Assembly: GCF_001623565.1 (NCBI RefSeq)
Contig: NZ_CP015196.1
Location: forward strand, 1,054,001-1,118,000
DNA length: 64,000 bases
Direction of reading: 5' to 3'
DNA from: Streptococcus marmotae
GTDB lineage: Bacteria; Bacillota; Bacilli; Lactobacillales; Streptococcaceae
The notes beneath the pieces are model-generated. The model was given only the letters and a program-made list of their open reading frames with translations, made no database searches and had not been told where the DNA came from. Each line of letters starts with the position of its first letter. The stretch's first letter is position 1. The position numbers were made by a program, and so were the translations under genes. Positions 58,950 to 64,000 of the stretch are shown piece after piece.

Positions 58950-60191
58950 ATGGTATTACCAAATTTTAAAGAAAACTTGGCCAAATATGCTAAGTTACTT
59001 GTTTCAACTGGCATCAACGTGCAACCTGGTCATACAGTTGCCTTGACTATTAGTGTCGATCAAGCTGAATTAGCGCGGTTGATTGTCAAAGAAGCCTATG
59101 CCAAAGGGGCTATTGAAGTCCTTGTCAACTGGCAAGATGATGTGATTTTGCGTGAGCGCTATGTGAATGTACCAATTGAGCGCTTAGAAACAATTTCTGA
59201 GCAACGGATTGCGGAGATGAACTACATTTTGGATCACAAGGCTAGCCGTTTGGTCGTCTTGTCTGACGATCCAGGTGCTTTAGATGGTGTGGATCCAGAG
59301 AAGCTATCTCGTGCGACACGCGCAGCAAGCATTGCCTTAAATTCAATGCGTCAAGCAACTCAGGCTAACAAAATTAGCTGGACCTTGGGGGCGGCAGCAG
59401 GTCTAGAATGGGCGAAAAAAGTCTTTCCAGATGCTACAAGTGATGAGGAAGCTGTGGACTTGTTGTGGGATCAAATCTTTAAAACCTGTCGTGTTTATGC
59501 CGATGATCCGGTAGCTGCATGGAAAGAGCATGAAGAACGTCTTGTTGCCAAAGCAGCGATTTTGAATAAAGAACAATTTGTCAAACTCCACTATACTGCA
59601 CCAGGAACAGATTTGACACTTGGTATGCCGAAGAACCACTTGTGGGAAGCGGCAGGCTCTATCAATGCTCAGGGCGAACACTTTATTGCCAATATGCCGA
59701 CAGAAGAAGTCTTTACAGCTCCTGACTACCGTGTAGCAGATGGCTATGTGACCTCAACCAAACCACTCAGCTATAATGGAAATATCATTGAAGGCATCAA
59801 AGTAACCTTTAAAGATGGTGAAATTGTCGATATTACAGCTGAAAAAGGTGACGAAGTCATGAAGAAATTAGTCTTTGATAATGCGGGTGCTCGTGGTCTC
59901 GGTGAAGTGGCCCTTGTACCAGATCAAAGTCCAATCTCTCAATCAGGTGTAACCTTCTTTAATACCCTCTTTGATGAAAATGCTTCAAACCACTTGGCAA
60001 TTGGTCAAGCCTATGCCTTTAGTATCGAAGGTGGTGTTGACATGACCAATGAGGAATTAGAAGCTGCAGGTCTTAACCGTTCAGATGTCCATGTGGACTT
60101 CATGATTGGTTCAAACAAGATGAACATTGACGGGATTCGTGAAGACGGAACAGCTGTGCCAATCTTCCGCAACGGTGAGTGGGCGATTTAA
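58950..60191 (+). CDS. pepS: Aminopeptidase PepS (M29 family)
   Basis: Cytosolic metallo-aminopeptidase, 413 aa. The conserved M29 blocks are present: GTDLTLGMPKNHLWEAAG, NMPTEEVFTAPD with a metal-binding Glu, GARGLGEVALVPDQSP and the His in ASNHLAIGQAY near the metal site, then DVHVDFMIGS. AAAAGGAG and a TGA-TACAAT -10 precede it. Confidence 0.95.
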   Translation: MVLPNFKENLAKYAKLLVSTGINVQPGHTVALTISVDQAELARLIVKEAYAKGAIEVLVNWQDDVILRERYVNVPIERLETISEQRIAEMNYILDHKASRLVVLSDDPGALDGVDPEKLSRATRAASIALNSMRQATQANKISWTLGAAAGLEWAKKVFPDATSDEEAVDLLWDQIFKTCRVYADDPVAAWKEHEERLVAKAAILNKEQFVKLHYTAPGTDLTLGMPKNHLWEAAGSINAQGEHFIANMPTEEVFTAPDYRVADGYVTSTKPLSYNGNIIEGIKVTFKDGEIVDITAEKGDEVMKKLVFDNAGARGLGEVALVPDQSPISQSGVTFFNTLFDENASNHLAIGQAYAFSIEGGVDMTNEELEAAGLNRSDVHVDFMIGSNKMNIDGIREDGTAVPIFRNGEWAI

Positions 60192-60219
60192 CTGCAACAA
60201 TAGAAAGTAGGTTGTAGAC

Positions 60220-60450
60220 ATGATTGGAAGTTTACTGGTTGGCTTTATCGTAGCGATGATTGCTGCAGCAATTACCAACCGTGGTGAAAAAATGGGCTGT
60301 ATTGGAAAGATTCTTTTGGGGCTTGCCGGTGCCTGGGTTGGTCAACTCCTCTTTGGAGATTGGGGACCCCAAATCGCAGATACAGCGATTATTCCCTCCG
60401 TCTTAGGAGCCGTTATTCTCCTAGCTATTTTTTGGGAGCGAGGAAGTTAA
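60220..60450 (+). CDS. GlsB/YeaQ/YmgE-family small membrane protein
   Basis: 76 aa with three membrane segments (about 3-20, 28-46, 55-72). Gly-rich helices and the GLAGAWVGQLLFG segment are typical of transglycosylase-associated proteins. The function is unclear (stress-linked). It follows pepS by 28 bp and IS1182 copy 2 begins 7 bp after its stop. Confidence 0.85.
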   Translation: MIGSLLVGFIVAMIAAAITNRGEKMGCIGKILLGLAGAWVGQLLFGDWGPQIADTAIIPSVLGAVILLAIFWERGS

Positions 60451-60572
60451 GTAAAAGAGGCTGGGCAAAAACTAGCTGCTCATATATAAAAAACGAGCCA
60501 TTCCAATTAGGAGTTGCTCGTTTTCCATTTCATGCTTTATAATTATAATAACCACAAAACAACTAGAAAGGC

Positions 60573-62132
60573 ATGAAAATGTATAAACAGTATAACACAA
60601 ATCAGCTTAGTTTGGAATTAAATATCGCTTGGGACTTACCTGCTACACATGAGGTACGTCTGATTAGTCAGTTTGTGGATACTATTCCTCAATCCGTTCT
60701 CCTAGAAGAAACTTCCCACACAGGTCGTCCTGCCTTTCATCCAGCTATGTTGCTCAAAATGACCCTGTTCGCCTATGCTCGCCAAGTTTTCTCTGGTAGA
60801 AAAATTGTCCAAATGAATGAGGAAGTCATTCCTATGAAATGGCTGAGTCAGGATACCTACGTCTGTTATCGAACCATAAATAGTTTTCGGGCCTCTACAC
60901 ACGCCAACCAGCTTATCAAAACTGCTTTCATCTACTTTACTCTCCTCCTCAGAGAGAATGGATTGATTGAAGATAAAGCTCTCTTCATCGACGGGACTAA
61001 GGTAGAAGCTGATGCCAACAAGTATTCTTTCACGTGGAAAAAGGCCGTTGAGCGCTATGAAGAGGCCTTGAATGGGAACATTTCTGCCCTCTATGACAAG
61101 CTAGTCCAAGAAGGGGTGAATACTGCCTTGTCCAAGGAAGAATGTCTCACTAGCGAAGGACTAAACCAACTCCTACAAGAGACCGAACAAGTACTAGATG
61201 AGTTGGAAAATGCTATCTCACAAGAGCCTAAAGTCATTAAAAAGGTGGATCGGCCAACAGACAGAAACGAAGAAGAATTAAGAAACTCAAGAGAAAGTTG
61301 AAAGAGGATTTTCTTGTTCGGAAACAAAAGTACGAACGAGATAAACAGATTTTACAAGAGCGAAATTCCTATTCTAAAACAGATCCTGATGCGACGTTTA
61401 TGAGGATGAAAGAGGATCATATGAGGAATGGTCAGCTCAAACCTGGTTACAACCTTCAACTTGGTACGAATAGCCAGTTTGCCTTAGCTTACGGATTGTA
61501 TCCGAATCCAACTGACACTCGTACACTCAAACCTTTTCTTCAATCCATCCAAACCTTAGAACTCTTTCAACACATTGTTGCGGATGCAGGTTATGGTAGT
61601 GAAGAAAATTACAGCTTTATCGTTGATGTTCTGGAGAAAACGCCTCTAATTCCCTACGGAATATATCAGAATGAGCAGAAGAAAAGCTACAAGAAGAGTG
61701 ATGCCAATCCTGAAAACTGGACTTACTTAGAAGATTCTGACCAGTGGATAAAACCAGATGGAGTTGTCTACTCGTTTAAGAATTATTCACGAAGAACGGA
61801 AAAGTATGGATTTGAGAAAGATGGTAAGATTTACGAAGCTGATCCTGTATAAACTAGTGAAGAGTTAGACCAATTAGCACGGACAGAGAAAGGAAACCTC
61901 AAACAAATTCAGTATAATCCTACGTGGAACTATTTCAAGAACTTAGTCAAAGAGGAATTGACAAGTAAAGAGGGAGCCCGCATTTATGCCAAACGCAAGG
62001 TGGATGCCGAACCTGTATTTGGTAGGATGAAGGGTGTTTTTGGCGTGCGCAGAGTGCATGTCAGAGGTCAAAAAGTGGTTGAAACTGAGATAGGATTCCT
62101 CCTAATGAGCATGAATCTCACGAAATTGGCTA
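60573..62132 (+). pseudogene. IS1182 transposase, broken copy
   Basis: Compared with copy 1, it has a net +2 insertion near 61237-61245 that shifts the frame (first part ends at 61301), then a nonsense change CAA to TAA at 61850-61852, and finally the IS630 insertion at 62132. It cannot make a functional transposase, though copy 1 could move it in trans if both ends remain. Confidence 0.92.
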
Positions 62133-62136
62133 ACAC

Positions 62137-62165
62137 TTAACAAAAATCAAATTCTGATGTATAAT
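62137..62165 (+). promoter_or_regulatory. IS630 transposase promoter within its left end
   Basis: TTAACA (62137-62142), a 17-bp spacer and TATAAT (62160-62165). The start codon at 62172 follows the -10 by only 6 bp, so the mRNA would be nearly leaderless. Confidence 0.7.
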
Positions 62166-62171
62166 AGTCCT

Positions 62172-63219
62172 ATGAACGCTACACAAGAACAAATCACAGA
62201 ACTCAAATCAGCTCTCAAGGCTAAACACCTCTCTGCCTATCACAAACGGATTCAAGCGGTCTATTTACGCTCTCAAAAGTTGACCTACAAGGCCATTTCT
62301 GACTTAATCGGTTTATCTCATGATACGATTTGGCGTTTGGTGAAAAAATATGAACAAGAAGGCCTCTCTGCCCTTACCCATGATGCACGAGGGGGGCGTC
62401 ATCGTTCTTATCTTACTTACGAAGAAGAAAAAGCATTCTTAGAAGAACAGTTTGTTAGCAGTGCTTCAGGACAATTTGTCACTATTGCAGAAATGCACGA
62501 GGTTTACCAAACTAAAATTGGGAAACAAACGACGCGAGAAAGGTTTTATGCACTGTTGAAGCGTCACGGTTGGCGCAAAGTAACACCAAGACCTGAACAC
62601 CCTAAAAAGGCAGATGCCAAAACAATTTTGGCGTCTAAAAATAAAATCTACCTTCAAGAAGACGAGAAAGCGCTTTAAGAATAGTAGACGTTACCAGAAG
62701 GTCAGACTCATGTATCAAGATGAAGCAGGATTCGGACGGATTAGTAAAATTGGGAAGTCTTGGGTGCCAAAAGGAGTACGACCTCATGTTCACAGCCACT
62801 ATATTAGAGAATATCGCTACTGCTATGGAGCTGTCGATGCCCATACGGGGGAATCTTTCTTTATCATTGCTGGGGGATGTAACACCGATTGGATGAATGA
62901 ATTTTTAAGACAACTGTCCCAAGCCTACCCTAATGACTATATCTTACTCGTGATGGATAACGCCGTATGGCATAAATCACGGACGTTAGAGAAACCTACC
63001 AACATTTGCTTTGAGTTCATTCCACCTTATACGCCTGAGATGAATCCCATTGAACAAGTCTGGGCTGAGATTCGTAAGAGAGGTTTCAAGAATAAGGCCT
63101 TTAAGACGCTAGACGATGCCATTAACAAGCTGCAAGAGGTGATTCAATGTCTGCATTGGTCTGTGTTAAAACCCATTGTTCATAGAAATTGGCTCTTTTC
63201 AGATTTTGATGTTAAATGA
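62172..63219 (+). CDS. IS630-family transposase in two frames joined by a likely +1 frameshift
   Basis: Frame 1 (62172-62678) encodes the helix-turn-helix part (KAISDLIGLSHDTIWRLVKKY). Frame 2 (from about 62677 to 63219) encodes the DDE catalytic part: MYQDEAGFGR, VMDNAVWHK and NPIEQVWAEI supply D, D and E. At 62673-62678 frame 1 reads CTT-TAA; a +1 slip of the CTT-reading tRNA to TTT would continue AAG AAT into frame 2 and give a protein of about 350 aa. Pneumococcal IS630-Spn1 is also split in two frames. Alternatively the element is simply inactive. Confidence 0.8.
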
Positions 63220-63259
63220 GTATAAGAAAGTAGTCCAATATAATAGAGACAAAAATAAA

Positions 63260-64000
63260 GGCTCTATAATATCTGTAGTGGGTACGCCCGCCACAGAGAT
63301 TATGGAGCCTTTTTCAGTGTAGAAAAAAAGTTCCATATGACCTATAATGAAAAGCGACAAAACTATCATTTAGAAAGACTCATATGGAACAACTAAATCT
63401 TATCACAAATTTTCTCAAAATGAAAGACAAAAATATCACTATCACTAATGAATGCGACATGGGAACACACTTAGAACTCCACGGTCACTTGGATTACACA
63501 GCCCCTAAATGCCCTTCCTGCAAGGGACAAATGGCTAAGTACGACTTCCAGAAAGCCTCTAAAATCCCCTACTTAGAAACTGCTGGCTACCCGCTACTTA
63601 TCCGCCTTCGAAAGCGTCGTTTCAAGTGCAAAGACTGTGGGAAAATAGCGGTCGCTGAAACTCCTATTGTTAAGAAGAACCATCAAATCTCTGTCGCTGT
63701 CAACCAGAAAATCGCACAATTACTCATCGAAAAGCAAGCAATGACACATATCGCACACAGACTCTCCATTTCTACATCTACAGTTATTCGAAAACTCAAT
63801 GAGTTTAAATTTGAAACGGATTGGGATAAGCTTCCAGAAGTCATGTCCTGGGATGAGTATGCCTTCAAGAAAGGGAAAATGAGCTTTATCGCTCAAGATT
63901 TTGACACAAATAACATCATCGCTATCCTTGATGGAAGAACGCAAGCAACCATCCGAAATCACTTTCTGAGATACCCTAGAAAGGTCAGAAACCGCGTTAA
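63260..64000 (+). mobile_element. ISL3-family element, copy 2 (runs out of window)
   Basis: Starts GGCTCTATAATATCTGTAGTGGG, identical to the end of copy 1, and is inserted in AT-rich IS1182 sequence; 63252-63259 (AAAATAAA) should be the duplicated target. The terminal 50-bp hairpin followed by TTTTTC lies at 63260-63316. Confidence 0.92.
63384..64000 (+). CDS. ISL3-family transposase, 3' end outside window
   Basis: The first 205 codons are visible and nearly identical to copy 1 (zinc ribbon CPSCKGQ...CKDCGK, helix-turn-helix, MSWDEYAF). A handful of substitutions separate the copies. The frame is open to the window end. Confidence 0.93.
   Translation, partial: MEQLNLITNFLKMKDKNITITNECDMGTHLELHGHLDYTAPKCPSCKGQMAKYDFQKASKIPYLETAGYPLLIRLRKRRFKCKDCGKIAVAETPIVKKNHQISVAVNQKIAQLLIEKQAMTHIAHRLSISTSTVIRKLNEFKFETDWDKLPEVMSWDEYAFKKGKMSFIAQDFDTNNIIAILDGRTQATIRNHFLRYPRKVRNRV

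Larger units (their letters stand above)
62133..63222 (+). mobile_element. IS630-family element with TA duplication
   Basis: Comparison with IS1182 copy 1 gives the exact empty site: GGC-TA-AGAAA became GGC-TA-[element]-TA-AGAAA, so TA was duplicated (62131-62132 and 63223-63224), as is usual for IS630/Tc1. Ends ACACTTAACAAAAATCAAAT and, inverted, TACTCATTTAACATCAAAA are imperfect inverted repeats. Length 1090 bp. Confidence 0.92.
60457..63259 (+). mobile_element. IS1182-family element, copy 2, interrupted and lacking its right end
   Basis: The left end is identical to copy 1 from GAGGCTGGG on. It is interrupted by IS630 (62133-63222), resumes at 63225-63259 and is cut again by ISL3. The right inverted repeat is not in the window; it may lie beyond 64000. 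Confidence 0.88.

Overview
The window is chromosomal DNA of a low-GC Gram-positive coccus, almost certainly a Streptococcus of the S. suis or oral type. The evidence is a PolC-type replicase, the order yajC / uppS-cdsA-rseP-proS, a satABC-nan sialic acid locus laid out as in pneumococcus, dhaS/dhaQ next to dhaKLM as in lactic acid bacteria, and IS1182, ISL3 and IS630 elements with RUP-like small repeats. I cannot fix the species from the sequence alone.

Layout. 1-5076: peptide/nickel-type ABC importer operon (binding protein, two permeases, two ATPases); the second permease is frameshifted. 5371-8019: adhE behind a promoter bracketed by two Rex operators. 8212-17968: sialic acid locus (O-acetylesterase axe, nanE, satABC, the NanQ/YhcH family gene, a YesL family membrane gene, nanA, ROK kinase, RpiR regulator) with cre-like sites. 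18033-24057: HAD phosphatases, an unknown membrane protein, thrC, a MATE exporter, and a MarR/DUF1304 pair with a double-dyad operator. 24096-30272: an AT-rich accessory patch with a degenerate surface-protein leader, a BglG/PRD regulator, a lactose/cellobiose-type PTS (IIA, IIB and a frameshifted IIC) and an uncharacterised barrel-like protein. 30273-33544: intact IS1182 and ISL3 copies, the latter with an exact 8-bp duplication beside the purA promoter. 33710-38525: purA, then an LLM flavin monooxygenase/nitronate monooxygenase operon divergent from a TetR-type regulator. 38764-44692: yajC, a small type I toxin-antitoxin locus, then uppS-cdsA-rseP-proS. 44865-48630: dhaKLM and the divergent dhaS-dhaQ pair. 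49413-50633: MFS transporter. 50634-51952: a mosaic of small non-autonomous repeats. 51953-60450: polC, an OpuC-like betaine/choline importer, pepS and a GlsB-like membrane protein. 60457-64000: an IS1182 copy broken by point mutations, by an IS630 element and by an ISL3 copy.

The most interesting finding is a complete Fst/par-like type I toxin-antitoxin locus at 39332-39611, hidden in what looks like empty sequence. It has a 31-codon hydrophobic toxin with a strong ribosome binding site, a convergent antisense RNA with a consensus promoter, a shared bidirectional terminator, and a 13-nt direct repeat that lets the antisense RNA cover the toxin start codon. The second theme is small repeats. 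At least three RUP-like elements carry IS630-like ends and the window also holds a likely helper IS630. A stem-loop module with the linker GTTGGAAAT recurs at three loci, and one small element carries IS1182-like ends.
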